64,000 nucleotides of DNA. It comes from Comamonas terrae. Its GTDB lineage: Bacteria > Pseudomonadota > Gammaproteobacteria > Burkholderiales > Burkholderiaceae_C. The position numbers and the translations under genes are program-made. Every line of letters begins with the position of its first letter. Position 1 is the first letter of the stretch. Below, piece after piece: positions 1 to 7,590 of the stretch. The notes beneath the pieces were generated by a model that worked only from the letters and a program-made list of their open reading frames with translations, had not been told where the DNA came from and did no database searches. Where the stretch lies: positions 398,945 through 462,944 of the forward strand of contig NZ_BCNT01000004.1 of assembly GCF_001544075.1 (NCBI RefSeq). The letters run 5' to 3'.

Positions 1-765
1 CTGCCGCGGCACCATGGCACGGTGTTCATGGGCAGCGGCGACTTCCACCATTTCTCCTGGCCGCTGATCGAGCGCTGCATCGCGCAGCAGGGCTTTGCGC
101 CGGAGCGGCCGCTGCGCGTGGTGGTGCTGGACAACCATCCGGACAACATGCGCTTCCCCTGGGGCGTGCATTGCGGCTCCTGGGTGCGGCGCGTGGCCCT
201 GCATCCGGCCGTCTCGCAGGTGCACGTGGCCGGCATCACCTCGGGCGACATCGGCCGCAAGCATGCCTGGGAGAACTACCTGGCGCCGCTGCGCGCGGGC
301 AAGCTCACCTACTGGAGCTGCGGCGTGGGCACGGGCTGGGCGCGCCGCGTGGGGGCGGGCAAGGCCTTCCGCAGCTTCGCCAGCGTGGCCGAGCTGGCGC
401 AGGCGCTGGCGCGCCACCTGAACGCCTGGCCGCAGGACACCTATCTGAGCATAGACAAGGACGTGTTCGCGCCCGAGGTGGTGCGCACCAACTGGGATCA
501 GGGCCGCATGCTGGAGAGCGAGGCCCGGCGCATCATCGAGGCCCTGCGCGGCCAGATCGTGGGCAGCGACGTCACGGGCGATGTCTCGTCCTGGCGCTAC
601 ACCACCTGGTGGAAGCGCCTGCTGAGCGCCGGCGACGGCCAGGACACCGAGATCGACCCGGCCACGCTGGCCGCCTGGCAGGCCGGCCAGCACGCGTTCA
701 ACCAGCGGCTGTTCGCGCAGATCGCTGAAGCGGCCGGCACGGCCGCAGACAATGACACGGCCTAG
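1..765 (+). CDS. Arginase/ureohydrolase-fold protein, 5' end cut by window edge
   Basis: The reading frame is open to the first base (Leu-Pro-Arg-His-His-Gly-Thr before the first possible GTG at 22), so the gene starts outside the window. Ureohydrolase metal-site motifs are visible, numbered from the first visible codon: GSGDFHH near 11-17 (the GGDHS position of arginases), LDNHPD at 43-48 with H46 and D48, and SIDKD at 150-154 (the SxDxD position). The C-terminal part has a VGSDVTGD segment like the VGADVVE of the family. Such enzymes are binuclear-Mn hydrolases of guanidino or related C-N bonds. The substrate here cannot be told, because the motifs are diverged from true arginase and agmatinase. 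It is followed after 46 bp by cfa on the same strand. Confidence 0.75.
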   Translation: MPRHHGTVFMGSGDFHHFSWPLIERCIAQQGFAPERPLRVVVLDNHPDNMRFPWGVHCGSWVRRVALHPAVSQVHVAGITSGDIGRKHAWENYLAPLRAGKLTYWSCGVGTGWARRVGAGKAFRSFASVAELAQALARHLNAWPQDTYLSIDKDVFAPEVVRTNWDQGRMLESEARRIIEALRGQIVGSDVTGDVSSWRYTTWWKRLLSAGDGQDTEIDPATLAAWQAGQHAFNQRLFAQIAEAAGTAADNDTA

Positions 766-811
766 ACAAGAACAATCCGCGACCCCACTGGCCCATTGAG
801 GAGGAGACACC

Positions 812-2080
812 ATGATCGACCGGCTGACAGAAAACCTGCTGCGACGCGCTTTCGAGCCGCTGGTCAGGCAGGGCCAGTTGGACGTGGTGCTGCCCTGGGG
901 CCGCGAGCTGCGCTTTGGCGACGGGGGCGAACCCCGGGCGCGCATACGCTTTGCCGACCGGCGCGCCCTCTGGGCGCTGCTGCGCGACCCGGACCTGAAC
1001 TTCGGCGAGATGTTCATGCAGGAGCGGCTGGTGGTGGAGCAGGGCACGGTGTACGACGTGCTCGAGCTTGTGCTGCGCGGCGCGCGCGAGGTGCCGGTGC
1101 CGGCCAGCGTGCGCATGCTCGATGCCTGGCGCATGCGGCTGCGCCCGTTCCTGCAGAACAACCTGCGCGGCAGGTCGCGCGCCAACGTGGCGCACCACTA
1201 CGATCTCGACGACAGGCTGTACCAGCTGTTCCTGGACCCGGAGCGCCAGTATTCGTGCGCCTACTTCGAGCGCGGCGACGAGACGCTGGAACAGGCCCAG
1301 CAGGCCAAGATGCGCCATATCGCGGCCAAGCTGCTGGTGGTGCCCGGCCAGCGTGTGCTCGATATCGGCTGCGGCTGGGGCGGGCTGTCGCGCTACCTGG
1401 CCGAGGTGGCCGGCGCCGGCCATGTGACGGGCGTGACGCTGTCGACCGAGCAGCTGGCCGGCGCCCGGCAGCGCGCCGCCGCCTCGTCCTGCGCGGCCCA
1501 GCTGGAATACCGGTTGCAGGACTACCGCGACATCGATCCGGCGAAGGACGGCCGGTTCGACCGCATCGTCTCGGTAGGCATGTTCGAGCATGTGGGCACC
1601 CAGTTCCACGATGCGTTCTTTCGCCAGTGCCGCGAGCTGCTCAGCGACGACGGCGTGATGCTGCTGCACTTCATCGGCAACAGCGACGTGCCCGATTTCA
1701 ACAATCCCTGGATAGAGCGCTACATCTTTCCGGGCGGGCATATCCCGTCCATGTCGGAGTTCACGCCGGCCATCGAGCGCGCTGGCCTCGTGATCTGTGA
1801 CATCGAAGTGCTGCGCCTGCACTATGCGCGGACGCTGCGCATCTGGCGCGAGCGCTTCCTGGCCCGGCGCGCGGAGGCCAGGGCGCTGTACGACGAGCGC
1901 TTTTGCAGGATGTGGGAGTTCTACCTGTCCATGTCCGAGACGGCGTTCCGCTACCAGGACATCGCCATTTTCCAGATCCAGCTCGCACGCCGCCAGGAAG
2001 CCGTGCCGCTCACGCGCGACTACATCGGGCAGCGCGAAACGCAGCTGCGCGAACGCGAGCAGGCGCTGTCGCGCTATTGA
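812..2080 (+). CDS. cfa: Cyclopropane-fatty-acyl-phospholipid synthase
   Basis: 422-aa SAM-dependent methyltransferase that converts cis double bonds of membrane phospholipid acyl chains to cyclopropane rings; it is cytoplasmic and membrane-associated. The class signature NVAHHYDLDD lies at 125-134, followed by LFLDPERQYSCAYF. The SAM-binding loop VLDIGCGWG is at 182-190, and a VGMFEHVG segment is further on. Length fits the family (about 380-430). A strong ribosome site (GAGGAGGAG) precedes the ATG. It is convergent with the nine-gene minus-strand operon that ends at 2137. Its partner gene for lipid supply is not visible, but its placement beside an exporter/lipid-like operon may be meaningful. 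Confidence 0.93.
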   Translation: MIDRLTENLLRRAFEPLVRQGQLDVVLPWGRELRFGDGGEPRARIRFADRRALWALLRDPDLNFGEMFMQERLVVEQGTVYDVLELVLRGAREVPVPASVRMLDAWRMRLRPFLQNNLRGRSRANVAHHYDLDDRLYQLFLDPERQYSCAYFERGDETLEQAQQAKMRHIAAKLLVVPGQRVLDIGCGWGGLSRYLAEVAGAGHVTGVTLSTEQLAGARQRAAASSCAAQLEYRLQDYRDIDPAKDGRFDRIVSVGMFEHVGTQFHDAFFRQCRELLSDDGVMLLHFIGNSDVPDFNNPWIERYIFPGGHIPSMSEFTPAIERAGLVICDIEVLRLHYARTLRIWRERFLARRAEARALYDERFCRMWEFYLSMSETAFRYQDIAIFQIQLARRQEAVPLTRDYIGQRETQLREREQALSRY

Positions 2081-2087
2081 AAAAGGT

Positions 2088-2101
2088 GCTGCCTGCGCTT
2101 G
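2088..2101 (+). repeat. Short intergenic repeat, core copy 1
   Basis: GCTGCCTGCGCTTG matches the core of the short repeat seen throughout the window (fullest form GATAGCTGCYNGCGCTTG). It lies in the 56-bp space between the convergent ends of cfa and the aminotransferase gene. Confidence 0.6.
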
Positions 2102-2136
2102 TGCCGGCTCACATTTGTCAATGAATGCATTGGAAT

Positions 2137-3381
2137 TCAAGAAGTAGCAAGCGCTGATTGCTCCAGAATCTGAAGCAGGCCGGCAAAGCGCCCGTCATCC
2201 AGCCACGGGCTGTTGCTGATGGCCAGCAGCCGGCCCGCCCAGTCGCGGGCCTGCTCCACAGGGTCGTGGCGGGCCGCGTCCAGCACATGGTCGTAGCGGC
2301 CGTAGTCGGTCAGCACGTGGACGAAGGGCAGGGACAGGCCGCTGCCGTCGCCCCAATGCGCGCGCAGCAGCGCGTCGCGCGCCGCGCTGCGCGGCAGGCG
2401 CAGCAGGATCACGGGCCAGGTGCCCCGGGCCCGGGGCGCGGCGTCCGCGACGACTTCGAGGCCCGGGATGGCGGCCAGTTGCGCACTGCGCCGCTGCGCC
2501 TGCCCGGCGGCCTGCTGCTGGAAGGCGGCAAGGCGCTCCAGCGCCCGGCAGCCCACGCGCCGGCGCCAGCGGCCCAGCGGGTGCTGGGGAATGAAGTCGT
2601 CGAAATCGTCGCCCGCGGCTTCCACCCAGTCATGGCGTGCCAGCGATTGCTGCAGCGGCGCGCCATAGGCCAGATGCAGGCCCGCGGGGCGGTAGAGCGC
2701 GGCATAGCCTGCAAGCTCCACGCTGCGGCGCAGCTCCCACCAGGGGCTGGGCCGGACGGTGGCGGCGCTGGTGGCGCGCAGCGCCTCGCGCACAGCGGCG
2801 TCGCGCGCGGTCAGCACGCCGCCCTCGAAGGTGGTCAGGCCCTTGCCCACGGCCAGACTGTAGAAGCCGATGTCGCCCAGCGTGCCTGCGGGCCGGTCGT
2901 TCGGCTGCGGTCCGAATTTGGCCCCCAGCGCCTGGGCGGCATCCTCGACCACATAGGCGCCCACGGCATGTGCGCGGTCCATCGCCATGGCCACGTCGGC
3001 CACGCGGCCGCACAGATGCGTGGGCAGCACGGCCAGCGTCCGTTCGCTGCACAGCGCGCGCAGGGCCTGCGGGTCCATGTCGAGCGCGTCGGCGCGCAGG
3101 TCGCACAGGCGCAGCCGGAGCCCGCATTGCGCCACGGCCAGGGCCACGAGCGGGCAGGTATAGGCGGGGGCAACGACTTCGCTGCGTCCGGGGGCCAGCG
3201 TTTTCAGCGTGCGCAGGGCCACCATGAGCGCCGAGGTGCCCGAGCATTCGAGCTGGACCTGGTGGGGCAGGCCCAGCCACTGCGCGAGCCGTCCGGCCAG
3301 ATCGGCATCGCCCCAGGGCCGCAGGTCCGCCAGCCGCAGCGGCAGGCCCGCGGTCGGCGGAACCGTGGCCGGCCTAGCCAT
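2137..3381 (-). CDS. DegT/DnrJ/EryC1/StrS-type PLP aminotransferase
   Basis: 414-aa fold-type I PLP enzyme of the sugar-aminotransferase type. Visible motifs are the N-terminal CSGTSALMVAL cofactor-phosphate region, VVEDAAQALGA (PLP-ring Asp), and SLAVGKGLTTFEGG, which carries the internal-aldimine lysine and the GEGG-like turn. In better-known relatives such as ArnB it adds an amine to a keto-sugar nucleotide; here the substrate is unknown. The ATG at 3381 was chosen because it overlaps the end of the upstream EamA-like gene by 8 bp; an open frame continues upstream but only as a shadow. It is the last gene of the nine-gene operon. The C-terminal half has a less typical sequence, so the exact subfamily is uncertain. 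Confidence 0.82.
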   Translation of the reverse strand: MARPATVPPTAGLPLRLADLRPWGDADLAGRLAQWLGLPHQVQLECSGTSALMVALRTLKTLAPGRSEVVAPAYTCPLVALAVAQCGLRLRLCDLRADALDMDPQALRALCSERTLAVLPTHLCGRVADVAMAMDRAHAVGAYVVEDAAQALGAKFGPQPNDRPAGTLGDIGFYSLAVGKGLTTFEGGVLTARDAAVREALRATSAATVRPSPWWELRRSVELAGYAALYRPAGLHLAYGAPLQQSLARHDWVEAAGDDFDDFIPQHPLGRWRRRVGCRALERLAAFQQQAAGQAQRRSAQLAAIPGLEVVADAAPRARGTWPVILLRLPRSAARDALLRAHWGDGSGLSLPFVHVLTDYGRYDHVLDAARHDPVEQARDWAGRLLAISNSPWLDDGRFAGLLQILEQSALATS

Positions 3382-3859
3382 GGCGACGGGGGGCGGGCGG
3401 ATGCTCCATGAGGTGTGCCGCACCCGCGCTGGCCGAGCCCGCGCCGGGATTGCCGCCCGCATGGCCGGCCGCATCGCCGTGTTCATCGGCCTCGCGGGTT
3501 TCGCTGACGGCCAGGCAGGCAATGCCGGCCACGATGAAGCCGCAGCCCATGATCTGCGGCCAGCCAATCTGCTCGCTGAACAGCCAGTGGGAAACCGCCA
3601 GCACCGAGATGATCTCCAGGTGCGAGGCCGCGAACGCCGGGCCTATGGGAGCGCGCTGCAGCAGGCTCATCCAGGTGAAGAAGGCGCCGATGTAGCCCAC
3701 GAAGGCGCCGTAGATCCAGGGCTGGCCGAACACGCGCAGCAGCCAGGCCGTCGACATCTCCAGCGGCAGGGCCGATTCGCCCGCGTACTTGAAGCTGATC
3801 TGGGCCAGGGTGTCGAAAGCCATGAGCACCAGAAAGCCGATGATGTAGAAACGCTTCAT
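3374..3859 (-). CDS. EamA/SMR-type small multidrug/flippase-like membrane protein
   Basis: 161-aa membrane protein with about four hydrophobic segments (residues roughly 4-20, 45-65, 75-95, 100-120), beginning MKRFYIIGFLVLMAFDTLAQISFK. The ALAQISFK-type first helix is typical of EmrE/ArnE/ArnF and short EamA proteins. The tail (about 40 residues) is hydrophilic, rich in Gly, Ala and His, and not part of the family core. It starts 1 bp after the end of another short SMR-like gene. The pair resembles the ArnE-ArnF heterodimer that moves undecaprenyl-phosphate-aminoarabinose, and the DegT aminotransferase follows. That parallel is inference only; no other arn gene is present in the window. Confidence 0.72.
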   Translation of the reverse strand: MKRFYIIGFLVLMAFDTLAQISFKYAGESALPLEMSTAWLLRVFGQPWIYGAFVGYIGAFFTWMSLLQRAPIGPAFAASHLEIISVLAVSHWLFSEQIGWPQIMGCGFIVAGIACLAVSETREADEHGDAAGHAGGNPGAGSASAGAAHLMEHPPAPRRHG

Positions 3860-3860
3860 C

Positions 3861-4229
3861 TCAGTGCAGCCCCACCACCGCCACGCCGATGGAGACCAGC
3901 ACGATGCCGGCCACGCGCATGGGCGCCAGCTTTTCCTTGAACAGGATGCGGCCCAGGATCATGATGGCTACGATGTTGATCGAGCCCAGCAGCACGCCGT
4001 CGGACAGCGGCACCAGCGACAGGAACGCCAGCCAGGCCAGGAATTCGGCCACATAGCAGGCGCCGCCGATCCAGATCCAGGGCCGCGAGAGCATGAAGCG
4101 CCAGCGCGCCATGCCGTCGCGTTCGCCGGGCTCGCTGGCGGCGGCCTTGAAGGCCAGCTGTCCGCCGCTGTCCACCAGCACGTTGACGATCCAGAGCGTG
4201 ATGACCAGGGGCGAAAGCTCACTGCCCAT
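3861..4229 (-). CDS. EamA/SMR-type small membrane protein (first of pair)
   Basis: 122-aa protein with four predicted membrane helices, the size of EmrE/ArnE-like proteins. The segment LVDSGGQLAFKAAA in helix 1 is the typical SMR helix, and VPLSDGVLLGSINIVAIMILGRILFKEKLAPMRVAGIVLVSIGVAVVG forms helices 3-4 with the charged FKEKL turn. It overlaps the end of the alpha/beta hydrolase gene by 11 bp and is followed by the second SMR-like gene, so the two are probably made together and act as a heterodimer. In related pairs this moves a lipid-linked or cationic substrate across the inner membrane. Confidence 0.75.
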   Translation of the reverse strand: MGSELSPLVITLWIVNVLVDSGGQLAFKAAASEPGERDGMARWRFMLSRPWIWIGGACYVAEFLAWLAFLSLVPLSDGVLLGSINIVAIMILGRILFKEKLAPMRVAGIVLVSIGVAVVGLH

Positions 4230-5148
4230 GGACTTCGACCTTGAGCGGGGCGGCAGTGCGCGCGATCTGCGCGACGAACTCGTTCATCTTGGCGATCACG
4301 GTGCGGCGCTCGCGGTCGATGGTGATCATGTGGTAGCAGTTGTCGAGCAGCACCAGCTCCACATGGGCGTTGCTGGCGCCGCGCACGATGTCCTGCGCGT
4401 TGCCGACCGCAGAGATGTCGTCCTCCCTGGCATGCACCACGAGGCAGGGCGAGCGCAGCCGGCCCAGGCGCGAGCGCACGTGGGCCGAGAGGCGGCGCAG
4501 CTCGATGATGGACCACCAGGGGTTGCCGGGCAGGCCCGCGGCGCTGCTGTCGCCGCTGTGCATCTGCTCGACGATGCGCGCGCGCAGCGCCTCGTCCTTG
4601 ATGCCGTAGGGCGGAGCCTCCATGAAGACGTTGTTGCGGCCGATGCCGAGCAGCCGGAACAGCGGCAGCAGAAAGGCCAGTCGCGTGTAGAAGGGAATGC
4701 TCCAGCCGTCGTAGCGGAAGGTGGTCGAGAGCGCGCACACGCCGGCCACGTCTTCCGGGCGGTCCTCGGCCACGGCCAGCGACAGCAGCGCGCCCATGGA
4801 CAGGCCGCCCACGACCACATGGTCCACATGACCGCGAAAGCGCTGCAGGCCCGAAGCCACGCTGGCCAGCCAGTCGCCCCAGCGGGTGTCGACCAGATCC
4901 TCCATGGTGCCGCAGTGGCCGGCCAGCTGCACCGCATAGACGGTGAAGCCCTGCCTGTTCAGGCCCTTGCCCAGCACGCGCATCTCGGCGGGCGTGCCCG
5001 TGAGGCCGTGCACCAGCAGCACGCCGGTGCGGGCATGGCTGCCAGAGCCCGGCATGACGAATTCATGGGGCGTGAGGCACAGGCTTTCCAGCCCGGCCGT
5101 CTTGTCGCTGTCCTGCAGCTGCGCGAAGCCTTGGGCCATGTCGTTCAT
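4219..5148 (-). CDS. Alpha/beta-fold hydrolase (carboxylesterase-like)
   Basis: 309-aa serine hydrolase. LLVHGLTGTPAEM forms the oxyanion-hole region, GGLSMGA the nucleophile elbow (Ser in GLSMG), VVHAREDDISAV the acid region and NCYHMIT the catalytic His. This is the layout of Est30-type monoacylglycerol or carboxyl esterases. The start at 5148 forms an ATGA overlap with the HAD phosphatase stop. An upstream in-frame extension is only the antisense-like shadow of that gene. Position in the operon suggests it trims or transfers an acyl group on the exported compound, which is inference. Confidence 0.82.
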   Translation of the reverse strand: MNDMAQGFAQLQDSDKTAGLESLCLTPHEFVMPGSGSHARTGVLLVHGLTGTPAEMRVLGKGLNRQGFTVYAVQLAGHCGTMEDLVDTRWGDWLASVASGLQRFRGHVDHVVVGGLSMGALLSLAVAEDRPEDVAGVCALSTTFRYDGWSIPFYTRLAFLLPLFRLLGIGRNNVFMEAPPYGIKDEALRARIVEQMHSGDSSAAGLPGNPWWSIIELRRLSAHVRSRLGRLRSPCLVVHAREDDISAVGNAQDIVRGASNAHVELVLLDNCYHMITIDRERRTVIAKMNEFVAQIARTAAPLKVEVHGQ

Positions 5149-5855
5149 GCCGGCTGCTCCAGTCCGAGCAGCGTGCGTTCCAGCAGGGCGGTGGCCTGGC
5201 CGAAATGCGTGAAGCGCGCATGTGCGATGCCCTGGCTTTCGCAATAGTCGACGAGCTTGTGCTTGGCCAGCACGAAGTCGGCCTTGCCCGAGACGCAGAA
5301 GTCCGAGCTGCCGTCGCCGATATAGAGCACGCGGCCGTGCACGGCCTGCTGCTCGGCCAGGCGCTCGCACTTGCAGTTGCCGCTGGCGCGCGCGCAGCGC
5401 GCGCTGGCCCAGGGCGATTCCAGGCGCCATTGCCGCTCGCCGGTCTGCACCAGATGGTTGGCAATGACTTCCAGGTCGCCCAGGCCGTGGCGGCCCAGTA
5501 CATGGCGGATCGCATAGTCGATGCCGTCGCTGACCACCTGCACCTTGACGCCGTGCAGCCGGGCCTCGGCCACGAAGCCCACGAATTCGGGATCGATGGC
5601 TATGGTGTCCAGATGGGCCTGCAGCTCGCTTTCGCTCATGTCGAGCAGGGCCACCTGGCCCTTCATGCATTCGCGCGAGCCGATGTCGCCGCGCTCCCAG
5701 GCATCTTCCAGCTCCTGCCAGCCCGGCTTGCCGAAGCGGTTGAGCAGGGTATCGGTCACGTCGAGCACGCTGATCGTGCCGTCGAAATCGCTCTGGACCA
5801 TCCAGCCGCCCTGATGGGAGCCGTTGGCCGGGTACAACTGAATGCGCTTATTCAT
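5145..5855 (-). CDS. HAD-IB family phosphatase (MtnX/SerB-like)
   Basis: 236-aa haloacid-dehalogenase phosphatase. Motif I is DFDGT at 23-27 (nucleophile D23, acid D25), motif II is QVVSDGIDYA, and motifs III/IV are represented by the lysine region and YIGDGSSDFC. The cap region contains a CARASGNCKC cluster, as in MtnX-type enzymes that bind a structural metal. Family members dephosphorylate small phosphoesters (phosphoserine, methylthioribulose-derived intermediates, phosphoalcohols); the substrate is unknown here. It overlaps the adaptor gene by 8 bp and the hydrolase gene by 4 bp, so translation is likely coupled through the operon. Confidence 0.85.
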   Translation of the reverse strand: MNKRIQLYPANGSHQGGWMVQSDFDGTISVLDVTDTLLNRFGKPGWQELEDAWERGDIGSRECMKGQVALLDMSESELQAHLDTIAIDPEFVGFVAEARLHGVKVQVVSDGIDYAIRHVLGRHGLGDLEVIANHLVQTGERQWRLESPWASARCARASGNCKCERLAEQQAVHGRVLYIGDGSSDFCVSGKADFVLAKHKLVDYCESQGIAHARFTHFGQATALLERTLLGLEQPA

Positions 5856-6813
5856 GGAAGCTCACCCTCACGTTCTGGCCCACCTTGGCCTGTGCCGGAG
5901 CCTGGTCGAAGCTCAGCACGCACTCGATGACGCGTATGGGGCCGCGTTGGGCGTCATCCTGCAGCCGCGCGGTCCCGTAGACGGGGCTCACGCGCAGCAC
6001 GGTGGCATTGGGAAATGAGACGGCCGCGGCGCCGCCGTCGCTGTCGGCCACCACGGTGGCATGCATGCCTTCGCGCACCACGTTGGCAAAGCTCTCGTTG
6101 AGCTCGGCCCGCACGATCAGCGGACGCTTGGGCAGCAGCACCAGGGCCGGGGCGCCGGGCTGCACATTGGCCCCGGCATGGGTGGCGATGCGCACCACGG
6201 TAGCCGCCTCGGGCGCATGCAGCTCGAAGCGTTTCTGCTGCGCGCGCAGCTGTTCCACCTTGCGCTGCGCGACCACCACTTCGGCGGCCGCCACGTCGAT
6301 TTCGGACTGCGCATCGCGCAGTGCCTGGGCGGCCTCGTCCACGTTCTGCGCATCGGCCGCGCCTTCCCTGGCGGCGGCCTGCCAGCGCGCCAGCGTCTGC
6401 TTGAGCACGGGCAGGCGCGCTAGGCGCGCCTTCTGCCGGGCCTGGGCCAGTTGCCATTCGGATTCGGCCACCGACAGGTCGGCGCGTGCGGCGTCGTCGC
6501 CCACGCGCAGCAGCAGCTGGCCGCGCTGCACGGCCTGGCCTTCCTTGACGGACAGCTGCTGCACGGTGCCGGCCGCCGCGGCCGACAGCTCCATCAGGCC
6601 GCCTTCGACGTCGATCTTGCCGCGCGCCATGGCCACGGGCGCATTGTTCTTGGCCTGCGCCGCGGCGGAAGAGATGGCCGAAGGCGTATCCCGGGAGGGC
6701 GAGCAGCCCGAGACCGCGAAGGCCGAGGCCAGGATCAGGGCCGCGGCCAGGCTGCAGGGCAGAGGCTGCGCAACGGGGCTCCGGTCGGCGCGGCGGGAGC
6801 GGTAAACATTCAT
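5848..6813 (-). CDS. HlyD/DevB-type periplasmic adaptor lipoprotein
   Basis: 321-aa membrane-fusion protein with a lipoprotein signal: a hydrophobic stretch and lipobox AVSGC near residue 36, so it should be anchored to the inner membrane by a lipidated Cys. A biotinyl-lipoyl half motif (VKEGQAVQRGQLLLRVGDD) precedes an alpha-helical hairpin of about 100 residues rich in Ala, Gln and Arg. The second lipoyl half and beta-barrel follow. The start ATG at 6813 overlaps the ATPase stop as ATGA. It should link the FtsX-like permease to the outer-membrane factor in a MacAB/DevBCA-like exporter. Confidence 0.87.
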   Translation of the reverse strand: MNVYRSRRADRSPVAQPLPCSLAAALILASAFAVSGCSPSRDTPSAISSAAAQAKNNAPVAMARGKIDVEGGLMELSAAAAGTVQQLSVKEGQAVQRGQLLLRVGDDAARADLSVAESEWQLAQARQKARLARLPVLKQTLARWQAAAREGAADAQNVDEAAQALRDAQSEIDVAAAEVVVAQRKVEQLRAQQKRFELHAPEAATVVRIATHAGANVQPGAPALVLLPKRPLIVRAELNESFANVVREGMHATVVADSDGGAAAVSFPNATVLRVSPVYGTARLQDDAQRGPIRVIECVLSFDQAPAQAKVGQNVRVSFHE

Positions 6814-7580
6814 GGGACTTGTTCCTTGAGAGGGCTGGTCTGGCGCCAGTCGCTGCGGATGGCGCCGTCCTCCATGCCCAGCACGCGGTCCGCGTGGCGC
6901 ACCAGGCGCGGGTCGTGGCTCACGCACAGCACCGTGGTGCCGTGCGTGCGCGCCGCGCGGTGCAGGATGTCGATCACGCGCTGGCCGCTTTCGGCATCCA
7001 GCGCGCTGGTGGGTTCGTCGGCGAACAGCAGCTGCGGCTCCTTGGCCATGGCGCGGGCAATGGCCACGCGCTGCTTCTCGCCGCCCGACAGCTGGGCCGG
7101 CCGCATGTGGCTGCGGTGGGACAGGCCCACCTCGTCCAGCGCCACCTTGGCGCGGCGCAGCGTCTCGCGGCTGTCCAGGCCCATATAGCCCAGCGGCAGC
7201 TGCACCTGCTCCAGCGCCGTCAGCGCGGGAAACAGGTTGAAGCCCTGGAACACGAAGCCCGTGTAGCGCAGGCGGAATTTCTCGAGCGCGCGCTGGCCCA
7301 TGCGGCCCAGGTCCTGGCCCAGCGCCAGGGCCTGGCCGCTGTCGGGCGACTGCAGGCCCGACATCAGCGACAGCAGCGTGCTCTTGCCGCAGCCCGAGGG
7401 GCCCGAGATCAGGCTGAGCTCGCCCGGATACAGGGTGACGGAGAGATCCTGCAGCACCTGGACCTGCACCACGCCGCTCAGAAAGGTCTTGCACAGGCGC
7501 ACGGCCTCCAGGCTGGGCGCCAGATCGGGCTTGAGCGGCGGTGCCATGGCGGCGTGTGCGGCAGTGTTCATGGTGGTCAT
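6810..7580 (-). CDS. ABC transporter ATPase (LolD/MacB/DevA-like)
   Basis: 256-aa ATP-binding subunit. The Walker A is GPSGCGKSTLLS, the Q-loop VFQGFNLFPALTALE, the signature LSGGEKQRVAIARAM, the Walker B LLFADEPTSALD and the switch His lies in VSHDPRLV. The ERGQ-free, Ala/Leu-rich layout is that of the FtsE/LolD/DevA group, which pairs with FtsX-domain permeases. Translation probably starts at ATG 7580, 10 bp after the permease stop, with GAGAGG upstream; a second ATG at 7571 is possible. It powers the exporter encoded by its neighbours. Confidence 0.92.
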   Translation of the reverse strand: MTTMNTAAHAAMAPPLKPDLAPSLEAVRLCKTFLSGVVQVQVLQDLSVTLYPGELSLISGPSGCGKSTLLSLMSGLQSPDSGQALALGQDLGRMGQRALEKFRLRYTGFVFQGFNLFPALTALEQVQLPLGYMGLDSRETLRRAKVALDEVGLSHRSHMRPAQLSGGEKQRVAIARAMAKEPQLLFADEPTSALDAESGQRVIDILHRAARTHGTTVLCVSHDPRLVRHADRVLGMEDGAIRSDWRQTSPLKEQVP

Positions 7581-7590
7581 GCCGTGCCTC

